A stretch of DNA of 59,697 nucleotides, taken from Epilithonimonas bovis DSM 19482. GTDB taxonomy: Bacteria; Bacteroidota; Bacteroidia; Flavobacteriales; Weeksellaceae. The stretch is from contig NZ_FTPU01000019.1 in the NCBI RefSeq assembly GCF_900108115.1, forward strand, positions 1 to 59,697, written 5' to 3'. Both the position numbers and the translations under genes were made by a program. Every line of letters begins with the position of its first letter. The stretch's first letter is position 1. This document shows positions 52,018 to 59,697 of the stretch, one piece after another. The notes beneath the pieces were generated by a model that ran no database searches, was not told the origin of the DNA, and saw only the letters and a program-made list of their open reading frames with translations.

Positions 52018-52024
52018 TATTTTG

Positions 52025-52032
52025 CAAATGTA
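52025..52032 (-). promoter_or_regulatory. gtrA-type gene promoter -7 box, leaderless
   Basis: On the minus strand TACATTTG ends seven bases before ATG 52017. No clear -33 TTG is seen. The rest of the gap to 52272 is AT-rich with nothing else recognised. Confidence 0.5.
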
Positions 52033-52272
52033 TAGTAATTGTTAAATGTTTTAAAATAATAGTTAAATAATTTTTTTGTATCAGAAAATATTTTAATTTT
52101 ATTTAATGATAACAAAGAGGTGTTCTGATTAAATTATTGATGTTTTATGAGGTTGTTTTTTATGAATGCATTAAAAACTGATCTCTTAGCAAGCCGGATT
52201 TTGCTTGTATTAATAGATTCAGACACTGTTATTTTCCTCGTCACACACCAATTTCAAAATATTAATGAATAA

Positions 52273-52521
52273 ATGAAAAACTCTAACAGACCTTACAGAA
52301 AATTTCTGCCTCAGCAAAAAAAGATTGAGGAGTTAGAAAAGAGCAGTTCACGGTTCCGAAGAATCTACTCAGAGTATGAGCTGATGTCAGATGAATTATG
52401 GAATCTCGAGAGCAGCGACAATACAGAAAGCATACCTGATGATTTTATCAATGCCATCAAGTTACAGACGACTTATCTGGAGGATGAGATACAGGACTGG
52501 CTGATAGACGATCACGAGTAA
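52273..52521 (+). CDS. Small conserved hypothetical protein
   Basis: The 82-residue protein is soluble, highly charged and helical: FLPQQKKIEELEKSSSRFRR then YSEYELMSDELWNLESS, with an acidic tail (EDEIQDWLIDDHE). I do not recognise a family. The coding pattern is clean and the start has purine-rich sequence upstream. It lies 71 bases before the BadF-type kinase gene on the same strand, but a link in function is not evident. Confidence 0.7.
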   Translation: MKNSNRPYRKFLPQQKKIEELEKSSSRFRRIYSEYELMSDELWNLESSDNTESIPDDFINAIKLQTTYLEDEIQDWLIDDHE

Positions 52522-52592
52522 CACTAGTTTAAAACCACCCTGTCTAAGTACCCGGAAAAAATGCTACTTTAGCGTTTTTAAAAAATTAAACT

Positions 52593-53453
52593 ATGATTGC
52601 GATTGTTGACGGCGGATCTACAAAATGCGACTGGGTTATCCTGGATAACAGCGGAGAAGAAATCCTAAAAACAGAAACTGTAGGTTTTAATCCCAACATT
52701 ATAAAAGCCGAGCTTATCCCATTGGAGCTTCTTAAAAATGAAGCTTTGTCAGAACTAAGCCACCAGTTGGAGAATATCTTTTTTTACGGTTCTGGATGTG
52801 GTACGCCGGAAAACCGGCTCGTTGTAGAGCGTGAGATACAAAAAGTTTTCGCTAATGCTCAGATTGTTGTAAAAGAAGACCTTTTGGCTGCTGCCTATGC
52901 GGCCTACCGCGGAGTGCCTTCCATTGTCTGCATCTTGGGAACAGGGTCCAATGCCTGCTATTTTGATGGCGAAAGCGTGAAGACCGAACTTCCGTCACTG
53001 GGTTTTTTGATCGGTGACGAGGGTAGCGGCAGTGCGTTGGGTAAACAGCTGGTGCGGCATTATTTTATGAAGAAGCTTCCGCCGGATCTTCATCAGCAAT
53101 TTACTGAGATTTATCAGTTGCATATCGATGAACTGCTCAAAAACATGTACCACAACCCGCGTGCAAATGCCTACATGGCAGACTTCACCAAGTTTATAGT
53201 GGACAGGAAAACGCATCCCTATTTTCAGAATTTTGTTTATAAAGAACTCAGCAATTTCCTTGAGTATCAGGTGATGCCCTACGAAGAGTGCCGCTCCTGC
53301 GAAATTAATTTTATAGGATCCATTGCCTATTTTTTTGAAGATGCTTTGCGGGCCGCAGCTTCAGATTTTCATTTTAATATAGGAACCGTGGTACAGAAGC
53401 CCATAGAGAGCCTTGTTAATTATCATCGCCAATATATCATCCCAAAACTTTAA
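52593..53453 (+). CDS. BadF/BadG-family ATPase, N-acetylglucosamine-kinase-like
   Basis: The 286-residue protein has the ASKHA fold: AIVDGGSTKCDWVILDNSGE (phosphate-1 loop) at residues 3-22, FFYGSGCGTPENR, SIVCILGTGSNACYFDGE (phosphate-2), and GFLIGDEGSGSALGKQLVRH. FIGSIAYFFEDALR contains the adenosine motif. This matches the sugar kinase branch related to GlcNAc kinase, used in amino-sugar recycling. The true substrate is not proven by sequence. Repeat element C begins 13 bases after its stop. Confidence 0.86.
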   Translation: MIAIVDGGSTKCDWVILDNSGEEILKTETVGFNPNIIKAELIPLELLKNEALSELSHQLENIFFYGSGCGTPENRLVVEREIQKVFANAQIVVKEDLLAAAYAAYRGVPSIVCILGTGSNACYFDGESVKTELPSLGFLIGDEGSGSALGKQLVRHYFMKKLPPDLHQQFTEIYQLHIDELLKNMYHNPRANAYMADFTKFIVDRKTHPYFQNFVYKELSNFLEYQVMPYEECRSCEINFIGSIAYFFEDALRAAASDFHFNIGTVVQKPIESLVNYHRQYIIPKL

Positions 53454-53466
53454 CTTTGCAGAATTG

Positions 53467-53673
53467 TTTGGGCGTATCCCTTTGTCTTTGCCTGATTGTC
53501 CTTAGGTTATAATAGGATATTTTCAGCAGGCAAACACAAGCGGGTCGGTCTGCGGGCAGTCGCTTTTTTTGTTTTTTCTTAGAGGTTCTCAAGAGTAAAT
53601 TACCATTTGGGGCTTCGCAAAAAGGAGAAACAAAAAAGAGCTCCAACAGTGCCCTCCGCCCTTACGCAATTTT
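53467..53673 (+). repeat. Dispersed repeat, probable divergent copy C
   Basis: The element starts TTTGGGCGTATCC (53467-53479), resembling the left end of copy A, and carries AAAAAAGAGCTCCA...CAG (53632-53649) and CGCAATTTT (53665-53673), matching the right part of copy A in order. The middle is longer, about 207 bases overall, with GCGGGTCGGTCTGCGGGC and a T-run. I infer a member of the same or a sister repeat family. The rest of the gap to maeB holds no gene. Confidence 0.5.
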
Positions 53674-53729
53674 AAGTAAAAACCCGTGAGTTGTAACGAT
53701 ACAGATTCACATCAAAAGTAAATTCAACA

Positions 53730-56012
53730 ATGTCGAAAAATTCAAGAGATCAAAATGCTTTTGATAAAGCTGCTTTAGATTATCACAGTCAGGAACCGAA
53801 AGGTAAAATAGAGGTTATCCCGTCAAAACCGCATTCTTCCCAAAGGGATCTGTCATTGGCTTATTCGCCGGGTGTTGCTGTACCATGTATGGCGATTCAT
53901 GACAATCCACAAAGTGTTTATGACTATACATCCAAAGGTAATTTGGTTGCTGTAATCTCAAACGGTACCGCAGTTTTGGGACTTGGGGACATCGGCCCCG
54001 AAGCTTCGAAACCGGTGATGGAAGGGAAAGGGCTTCTGTTCAAAATCTTTGCAGGAATCAACGTTTTTGATATCGAGATTAATGAAAAAGATCCTGACAA
54101 GTTTATAGAAACCGTTAAGGCGATTGCCCCAACTTTTGGCGGAATCAACCTGGAGGATATCAAGGCACCGGAAGCTTTTTATATAGAACAAAGACTGAAA
54201 GAAGAATTGGATATTCCGTTAATGCATGATGACCAGCATGGTACGGCCATTATCTCTGCAGCAGCATTGATTAATGCACTGGAGATTGCAGGCAAAAAAA
54301 TTGCTGAGGTCAAAATGGTTATTAATGGGGCCGGTGCAGCAGCTATCGCTTGTGCGAAACTGTACATCTCTTTAGGTCTTAATCCCGATAATATATTGAT
54401 GTGCGACAGCAAGGGAGTTATCAATCATAAAAGAGAAAACCTGACTCCGGAGAAACTTGATTTTGTCTCTCAAACAAATATTGCAACACTGGAGGAGGCT
54501 TTAAAAGGTGCGGATGTTTTTGTAGGCCTTTCAAAAGGCAATGTAATGTCGCCGGAGATGCTGCTTTCTATGGCAGAAAAACCTATTGTGTTTGCTTTGG
54601 CCAATCCGGATCCTGAGATCAGCTATGATTTGGCAGTAGCTACAAGGCCGGATGTGATGATGGCAACAGGCCGTAGCGATTATCCTAACCAGGTAAATAA
54701 CGTTCTTGGTTTTCCTTATATCTTCCGTGGGGCATTGGATGTCCAGGCCAGGGGGATTAATGAGGCCATGAAGTTGGCGGCGGTTTATGCGCTGGCAGAG
54801 ATTGCCAAAGAGCCTGTGCCGGAAATGGTAAAACTGGCTTATAATGTAAGAGATATTAGTTTTGGTAAGGATTATTTTATCCCAAAACCATTCGATAACC
54901 GTTTGATAACCAAGGTGTCTATGGCTGTTGCCAAGGCAGCGATGGAAAGCGGAATTGCCGGCAAATCAATTGAGAACTTTGAGGAGTACGAGAACCAGCT
55001 GCTGGACAGGATGGGCCGCGACGAGAAGCTCGTAAGAATGATGCAGAACCGCGCCAAAGCCAATCCAAAACGTGTAACACTGGGCAATGGCGAAGAATAT
55101 AATATTTTAAAAGCAGCCCAAATCCTACAGGAAGAAGGGATTGCTTACCCAAGTTTGTTGGGGAATAAAAAACTCATCCGTGAAAAGATGGAAGAATATG
55201 GCATTACGCTGGATATCCCTATCATAGATCCTAATGATGATGAGCAGAAAGAAAGCCGTAAAAAATTCAGGAAAACCCTCTGGGACAAACGAAACCGAAA
55301 AGGGATCAACGAGTACAAGGCAAAGCGTTATGTGAGACAACGTGATTATTTTGGCCCGTTAATGCTGGAACATGGTGATACCGACGCGCTGATTGTTGGC
55401 TTCTCAAAAAGTTATGCATCTGTCCTGAAACCAGTGCTGGAAATCATCGATAAAAAACCGGGCGTTAACAAAGTAGCCGCCATGATGATGATCCTTACCG
55501 AGAAAAAGCCGCTATTCTTTGCCGATACATCAATCAACAAAAATCCTTCCGCTGAGGATCTTGTTGATATTGCAAGAATGGCCGAGATTACGGTTAAGTC
55601 TTTTGCAATAGATCCAAGGATTGCGATGCTGGGATTCGAAAATTTTTCTGCTAAAGCGGATACGTCCAAAAAAGTGGCTGCTGCGGTAAAGATGCTGCAT
55701 GAGAAATTCCCAAAGATGGTGGTAGATGGTGAGATCCAGCCCGATTTTGCACTTAATGCAGATCACCTGGCGGATTATCCGTTCTCAAAATTGGGGAGCA
55801 ATCCTGCCAACGTGCTGGTATTTCCTAACCTGGAAAGTGCCAATTTATCCTATAAAATCATCAGAGGGATGAAGGCTGCGCAGACCATCGGGCCTATCCT
55901 GATGGGGCTGAACCAACCGGTGCACGTTCTGCAGATGAGGTCTAGTGTTGACGAAATTGTCAATCTTGCAACCATTGCCGTTTTGGATGCGCAGATGAAG
56001 GATAAAAAATAG
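53730..56012 (+). CDS. maeB: NADP-dependent malic enzyme with phosphotransacetylase-like domain
   Basis: MaeB converts malate to pyruvate and CO2, giving NADPH. The 760-residue protein has the malic domain ([56 protein letters not shown]), the NAD-binding domain ([30 protein letters not shown]), and from about residue 430 a PTA-like domain ([20 protein letters not shown]). The PTA part is usually regulatory in such fusions. It is monocistronic with a strong terminator. Confidence 0.94.
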   Translation: MSKNSRDQNAFDKAALDYHSQEPKGKIEVIPSKPHSSQRDLSLAYSPGVAVPCMAIHDNPQSVYDYTSKGNLVAVISNGTAVLGLGDIGPEASKPVMEGKGLLFKIFAGINVFDIEINEKDPDKFIETVKAIAPTFGGINLEDIKAPEAFYIEQRLKEELDIPLMHDDQHGTAIISAAALINALEIAGKKIAEVKMVINGAGAAAIACAKLYISLGLNPDNILMCDSKGVINHKRENLTPEKLDFVSQTNIATLEEALKGADVFVGLSKGNVMSPEMLLSMAEKPIVFALANPDPEISYDLAVATRPDVMMATGRSDYPNQVNNVLGFPYIFRGALDVQARGINEAMKLAAVYALAEIAKEPVPEMVKLAYNVRDISFGKDYFIPKPFDNRLITKVSMAVAKAAMESGIAGKSIENFEEYENQLLDRMGRDEKLVRMMQNRAKANPKRVTLGNGEEYNILKAAQILQEEGIAYPSLLGNKKLIREKMEEYGITLDIPIIDPNDDEQKESRKKFRKTLWDKRNRKGINEYKAKRYVRQRDYFGPLMLEHGDTDALIVGFSKSYASVLKPVLEIIDKKPGVNKVAAMMMILTEKKPLFFADTSINKNPSAEDLVDIARMAEITVKSFAIDPRIAMLGFENFSAKADTSKKVAAAVKMLHEKFPKMVVDGEIQPDFALNADHLADYPFSKLGSNPANVLVFPNLESANLSYKIIRGMKAAQTIGPILMGLNQPVHVLQMRSSVDEIVNLATIAVLDAQMKDKK

Positions 56013-56036
56013 ATTGATCTCTATTAATATAAAAGC

Positions 56037-56073
56037 AAAAGCCATTTTAAGTAATTAAAATGGCTTTTTTTGT
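56037..56073 (+). terminator. maeB terminator
   Basis: AAAAGCCATTTTA (56037-56049) pairs perfectly with TAAAATGGCTTTT (56055-56067), followed by a T-run. Confidence 0.88.
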
Positions 56074-56120
56074 GGTATAATGTGGGAGAATCATCGGGGT
56101 TACATGCGCTGTTTCGCGGT

Positions 56121-56230
56121 TGCGCATCGGTGGCTTGATCTCTGCGCAGAGGACAAAGCACACATGCGCAGAGGAGAAGACACGCGTGCGCAAAGACGGG
56201 ATGGCCTGTGTGCACGCATTGTGTGTCCCT
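56121..56230. repeat. 22-base-period GC-rich array with TGCGCA cores
   Basis: TGCGCA begins at 56121, 56143, 56165 and 56187, exactly 22 bases apart, and a fifth near copy, TGTGCA, is in register at 56209. Units two and three share TGCGCAGAGGA and match at 17 of 22 positions. The block is clearly richer in GC than its surroundings. It lies between the convergent maeB and HU-like genes, right after the stop of the HU-like gene. Nothing coding fits it. Confidence 0.85.
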
Positions 56231-56231
56231 T

Positions 56232-56621
56232 TTATCTGCTGTATTTCTCGTATTTCAGGGTGCTGAGCATATCCCTCAGATCTGCCCCGGGGCGGAAGTT
56301 AATTTTATTGTTGCGGATCAGGGATGAGGTTACCTTGGCAGCTGTCTCTGCACCATCGCTGGAGATGGAAACCTGAAAATTGCCAAAGTCGCCCAGCTTG
56401 ACGATCTTGCCATCGGCCAAATGACGGCTTACCACCTTGATAAGATCATTAAGCACCGCCAGCACATCTGTATCCGATACGGTGGTAGAGCCGCCTGCAA
56501 TCTCTTTGGATAGGCTTTTCAGATTAACCTCGCCATCAGCCTTGGCGCTGGCATAGAACTTGGGAGCTGCCTGCGGATCCTGCAGGTTCTTACGCTCTGT
56601 CACATTGTACTTTACTGGCAT
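56232..56621 (-). CDS. HU-like DNA-binding protein (HU-HIG type)
   Basis: The 129-residue protein begins MPVKYNVTERKNLQDPQAAP, typical of the Bacteroidota HU-related family (HU-HIG, PF18291). VNLKSLSKEIAGGSTTVSDT and VLAVLNDLIKVVSRHLADGK form the helical dimer part and VKLGDFGNFQVSISSDGAET the beta arm with the HU-like GDFG motif. It is a nucleoid-associated protein in the cytoplasm by inference. The GC-rich TGCGCA array begins just past its stop codon. Confidence 0.87.
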   Translation of the reverse strand: MPVKYNVTERKNLQDPQAAPKFYASAKADGEVNLKSLSKEIAGGSTTVSDTDVLAVLNDLIKVVSRHLADGKIVKLGDFGNFQVSISSDGAETAAKVTSSLIRNNKINFRPGADLRDMLSTLKYEKYSR

Positions 56622-56708
56622 AATATAAATTTTTAAAATGGTGTTCTGTTATAGGCTGGAATGATAGGGGAAATTGATTCTAAAATGAATGCAGGGAACT
56701 GAAAACTT

Positions 56709-57257
56709 TTAAAAATCATACCCAATCCTAAAACTGAGATTAGGGACTGCCTGGATATCATAGCCTGACTTCATAATTTTTCCGATGCCTAAGCCAATCT
56801 GAAATTCGTAGTTGAAATCCCTGGCAAAATTTCTTCGAAATCCCCAGGTGGGTACAACAGATAACATTGGATTGACAACTATCCCGTCAACATTGGATAT
56901 TACAAACCAATCAGGGGTAAACCCAACCCTGGCAGAAATATAATTTGCAGAATTATAGCTTGTATTTTTTCCACTGTTTTCTCTTTTACTCAGATTATAA
57001 TACCATTTTGGAGATACCGATAGTTCTGGTGCCAAAGCAAAACCTGTTTTGGAATACAAATCGCCACCCCATATTGATGCTTCAAAATCAATTTCACTCC
57101 TTAAAGCAAATTCTTTGGAGAGCAGTGTTTCATTATAACTGTTGAATCCAAATAATCCCGCCTGAATCCCGAAAAACGAATTTTTATTTACTGAATTTTC
57201 CTGTGCATTCATCATTGAAAATGAAATCATTAATAATGCAAGTGATAGTTTTTTCAT
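56709..57257 (-). CDS. Outer-membrane beta-barrel-like protein
   Basis: The 182-residue protein has a signal peptide (MKKLSLALLMISFSMMNAQ) and beta strands typical of a small barrel: SFFGIQAGLFGFNSYNETLL, LAPELSVSPKWYYNLSKREN, ISARVGFTPDWFVISN and NLSFRIGYDF with a terminal aromatic residue, as outer-membrane barrels have. The family is not recognised. It is the last of three leftward genes, six bases after a lipoprotein gene, and probably forms an envelope unit with them. Confidence 0.72.
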   Translation of the reverse strand: MKKLSLALLMISFSMMNAQENSVNKNSFFGIQAGLFGFNSYNETLLSKEFALRSEIDFEASIWGGDLYSKTGFALAPELSVSPKWYYNLSKRENSGKNTSYNSANYISARVGFTPDWFVISNVDGIVVNPMLSVVPTWGFRRNFARDFNYEFQIGLGIGKIMKSGYDIQAVPNLSFRIGYDF

Positions 57258-57263
57258 AGTTAA

Positions 57264-57659
57264 TTATTTTTTCCTTTTAATACTGAAAGTTCCTTGCAAT
57301 ATTTTATTTTCATCTTTTTTATACCATTTACCATTTGAGGTTTCTAAGCTTACTTGTGCGTTTAAGACAAAACCATTTTTTGTATTAGCAGAAAGATTTC
57401 CATCAGACTGAATATATCCTAAAACCTCCTCAGAACTAGAAATTTTTGTTGATAACATGTTTCCGCTTAAATTACCTGCATTTGTTACATAAAATGTTAT
57501 ATTACCTCTATCATCACCCTCATAAGAACCTATCCAATATCCTTCAAATCTCGATGCAACTTGCCTTTCCATTTCTTCATCTGATGGTAAACAGGAAAGA
57601 AGAACCAATCCTAATAAAATTAGTTGTCTTATTTTACTATTAATTTTGCTCCGTGCCAT
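57264..57659 (-). CDS. Small lipoprotein
   Basis: The 131-residue protein has a signal with lipobox LLSC (LILLGLVLLSCLPSDEEM), followed by a compact beta-rich domain: FEGYWIGSYEGDDRGNITFY, NLSGNMLSTKISSSEEVLGY and VLNAQVSLETSNGKWYKKDE, ending LQGTFSIKRKK. It resembles lipocalin-like or immunoglobulin-like small lipoproteins, but no family is certain. Its start overlaps the end of the large lipoprotein gene by 31 bases, which implies co-expression. Confidence 0.72.
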   Translation of the reverse strand: MARSKINSKIRQLILLGLVLLSCLPSDEEMERQVASRFEGYWIGSYEGDDRGNITFYVTNAGNLSGNMLSTKISSSEEVLGYIQSDGNLSANTKNGFVLNAQVSLETSNGKWYKKDENKILQGTFSIKRKK

Positions 57660-59200
57660 CCTCCATTCTTTTTTGCAATACCATACATATTCACAGCAGT
57701 TGCTGTAGGGTGATTGAAATCAAATTTGTAGCTTGTAATATTGCCGCCATTGCCTACACCTCCTCCGAAGGTATAAGTAACCTGTGGTGTCGCTATTCCC
57801 CAATCAAAAACTCTCTCAATAACATCTTGGTTATCTTGTATTGCGCTAAAATCAAAATATTGAATATGTGTCAACGTACCAGTATCAACTATAAATGCAA
57901 CCTTCGTATATTTTTTATTGTGCTTTTCTCCGAGTTTTAAAACTTGCTTCCAAGCTTGATCATAAAATAATTTTCGTACTTGTTCAGTAGTCAGGGTAGA
58001 TGCATCAACAACCCATTCTATTATACCATCAATTTTCTTTTCAAATGGTAAACTTGGCATCTTAGCGGGACCCATATCTCTGTAGTTATAATATTGGTCA
58101 AGAGAAGTAAATACCCTATTTTCAAAAAAATATCTTTGTCCTGGTAATCCTTCAGCAAAATGAACAGGGTGTGAAAACGACCATGAAATTGAATTAATAC
58201 CAATTCCTAATTTATCTGCATTTTCTTTTCTCCAAAGTCCTGTCCAACCTTTGTATTGGTGTTTAACCTTACAACCAATTGCATAAACCAGCCATAAATC
58301 CTGAGAATAAAACTTTACTTTAACCCTTCTTTTACTTTCATAAGTATCATCGGTTTCCCAAGTTGTCCCAAAAATATTTCCTAATCTAGGTTTTCTAACT
58401 TCACCTATTTTTAATGCTTCTACAATTTGAGCTATGTTATCTTGGACAGGAGGATTAGTAGGTGGATAATACGGGCCGCCACCGCCACCGCCGTCACCAA
58501 TTTCTAGTTCCATTGGCATGACTCTATAATATTCTATATTTTTATTAATACTAACTAATTTATCGGAAGGCTGACTTTCAACAAAACCTTGTGCTACTAT
58601 AACATCTGTAGGTTCTAAAAGATTTCTAGAAATACTGTTTACATCAAGATAGTTCACAAGGACATTGTATGTTGATTCTGGGGTTATAAAAAGTCCTACA
58701 TCAGTGTATTTATAGATTTTATCTGCTACTTGAATTTCTGCCTCACCATTTAACATTGCTGAATATGCATCATCACCTATAATTTCTTCCAAATCATCCA
58801 AGTCTGCTAACGCCTCATCATCATCAATAGTAGTTAATTTTGCAGAATTATCTTTTCCTTCAATTGAATTATTTTCGGAAAACCGAACCTTCCTTTGTTT
58901 TATTTTTTCTATTACTTCTCTACCATTTTCTTCTGTAATTACTGGTCTTAGAGATTCGAAGTTATTCTTATCTAAATAATTTACAATGTCTTTATCAGAC
59001 ATTGTTTTAAGGTCCGTGTAAAATTCTTTTAAACACTCCTTGTTAGGAAAATATAATCTTCCATTTTTTACTGTTCCATCTTGTATCGTAATTTTTGCTT
59101 CCTGTTGTTCGTTTACAGGTTGTAATTCTTCTCTGCATGCGTTAAGGATTGCGCAGATACTTAGTGTAACAAAAACAATTAAATATTTTCTGTTTTTCAT
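57629..59200 (-). CDS. Large lipoprotein of unknown function
   Basis: The 523-residue protein has a lipobox LNAC (SICAILNACREELQ). An N-terminal domain (NGRLYFPNKECLKEFYTDLK, then MSDKDIVNYLDK) and an acidic DDDEALADLDDLEEI stretch resemble a module seen in Bacteroidota lipoproteins such as DUF4848-type proteins, by recollection. A Gly/Pro hinge (GDGGGGGGPYYPPTNPP, near residue 245) leads to a second domain (VKVKFYSQDLWLVYAIGCKV; ATPQVTYTFGGGVGNGGNIT) that I do not recognise. It heads a three-gene envelope cassette and is low in GC. An IS5-type element begins 158 bases upstream. Confidence 0.75.
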   Translation of the reverse strand: MKNRKYLIVFVTLSICAILNACREELQPVNEQQEAKITIQDGTVKNGRLYFPNKECLKEFYTDLKTMSDKDIVNYLDKNNFESLRPVITEENGREVIEKIKQRKVRFSENNSIEGKDNSAKLTTIDDDEALADLDDLEEIIGDDAYSAMLNGEAEIQVADKIYKYTDVGLFITPESTYNVLVNYLDVNSISRNLLEPTDVIVAQGFVESQPSDKLVSINKNIEYYRVMPMELEIGDGGGGGGPYYPPTNPPVQDNIAQIVEALKIGEVRKPRLGNIFGTTWETDDTYESKRRVKVKFYSQDLWLVYAIGCKVKHQYKGWTGLWRKENADKLGIGINSISWSFSHPVHFAEGLPGQRYFFENRVFTSLDQYYNYRDMGPAKMPSLPFEKKIDGIIEWVVDASTLTTEQVRKLFYDQAWKQVLKLGEKHNKKYTKVAFIVDTGTLTHIQYFDFSAIQDNQDVIERVFDWGIATPQVTYTFGGGVGNGGNITSYKFDFNHPTATAVNMYGIAKKNGGWHGAKLIVK

Positions 59201-59357
59201 TTTGTTAAGGTGTTTAATTTATAATTTTCATTTTTTAGAAAGGTTCGATGAATTATGTAACATAAGATTTGCAAAGGCTGAACTATATTAGCGCTATTCT
59301 TATAAGTTATAAGGAAGTATTCTTTTTGTCATGAAATTCAGTTAGTTTTTAAAATAA

Positions 59358-59697
59358 GAGCCTGTTTAAAAATTAAATTAGAAAAATTCGTATGGCGTTT
59401 ATTTTATAAAATAATCTTATAAAAAAACTGATTGTCAGTTGTTTATGTTGTTTATTTTCCGTAACTTGTTGGTTACTAATCAATTAAATTACAGTGAAAA
59501 ATTACTCGACAAACATTTCTGACAATCAGTGGCAATTTATAAAAAAAACTTTGAACCTCAATGACAGAAAGCGAAAATATGATTTAAGAACCATTTGGAA
59601 CGCCATAATGTATTTGGTGAAAACCGGTTGCCAATGGAGGATGTTGCCTGGTGATTTTCCGAAATGGGAATTGGTCTATTACTATTACAGCAAATGG
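59358..59697 (+). mobile_element. IS5-type insertion sequence, left end and transposase start
   Basis: GAGCCTGTTTAAA at 59358 looks like a terminal inverted repeat and is preceded by TAA, compatible with the three-base TNA target duplication of the IS1031-type branch. A transposase frame opens with GTG at 59494: [20 protein letters not shown], then [20 protein letters not shown] and [17 protein letters not shown], the typical IS5/IS1031 N-terminus. The element is cut by the window edge, so completeness is unknown. Confidence 0.82.

Noticed and set aside
56121-56214. CRISPR array or plasmid iteron origin
   Set aside because: The repeat units are contiguous at 22 bases with no separate spacers and no cas genes. 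No rep gene is near, so an origin is not supported.
56024-56376. Overlapping frames on both strands across the GC-rich array
   Set aside because: Frames are open because the 22-base repeat lacks stops; composition is Cys/His/Arg-heavy and unlike neighbours. No start signal is convincing.

Overview
The window looks like chromosomal DNA of a flavobacterium close to Chryseobacterium or Epilithonimonas (Weeksellaceae). This is inferred from low GC, many promoters of the Bacteroidota type (a -7 box TAnnTTTG, sometimes with TTG about 17-22 bases upstream), type IX secretion (T9SS) sorting domains, a PorZ-like protein, BshB1, a DUF3276/PUR protein, Mqo and an ExbB-ExbD-ExbD-TonB cluster. No single marker gene fixes the species.

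Layout. 1-2400 is a decayed edge: the start of an IS1595-type transposase, an AraC regulator lacking its N-terminal half, scraps of genes and the C-terminal half of a sugar porter. 2600-14150 is housekeeping: nadA, gmk and yicC (leftward), lpxK-pnp, a thioredoxin-like protein, dinB, a cytoplasmic alpha-amylase, an HTH regulator with a TetX-like monooxygenase, deoC and an Lrp regulator. 14500-25600 holds a secreted GH13 amylase with a T9SS tail, an SRPBCC protein, an M3 peptidase, an SDR, an outer-membrane barrel, MscS, sucC and a glycosyltransferase, with several dispersed repeats between them. 25900-36300 has leuS, the TonB energising cluster with a PstS-like lipoprotein and a TPR protein, bshB1, tRNA-His and a PUR-like protein. 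36400-47900 has an ABC exporter, mqo, dapA, a membrane protein, a two-gene 5'-nucleotidase, porZ, recO and a GNAT. 48100-56000 has a DUF3810 protease-like protein, a sugar MFS, plsC, gtrA, a BadF-type kinase and maeB. The right end has an HU-like protein, a three-gene cassette of envelope proteins (barrel, small lipoprotein, large lipoprotein) and the start of an IS5-type element.

How genes work together. The secreted GH13 enzyme would be exported by T9SS, of which PorZ is a surface component, and the cytoplasmic amylase could act on imported oligosaccharides. ExbB, two ExbD and TonB energise outer-membrane uptake. Mqo, MaeB and SucC are central carbon enzymes. Two copies of one dispersed repeat and a third related element sit between genes.

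The most unusual signals are not classical genes. Two essential-type genes (M3 peptidase and leuS) carry in-frame inserts that look like intergenic repeat DNA; the M3 insert matches a repeat in that gene's own leader at 30 of 31 bases. Between maeB and the HU-like gene is a GC-rich array in which TGCGCA recurs at exactly 22-base intervals. A heptamer is repeated 13 times between yicC and gmk. The TetX-like gene is out of frame at an A7 tract. Several genes have the -7 box 4-7 bases before ATG, suggesting leaderless mRNAs. There is a candidate small RNA beside the DUF3810 gene. I found no CRISPR array, prophage, rRNA or recognised defence system.
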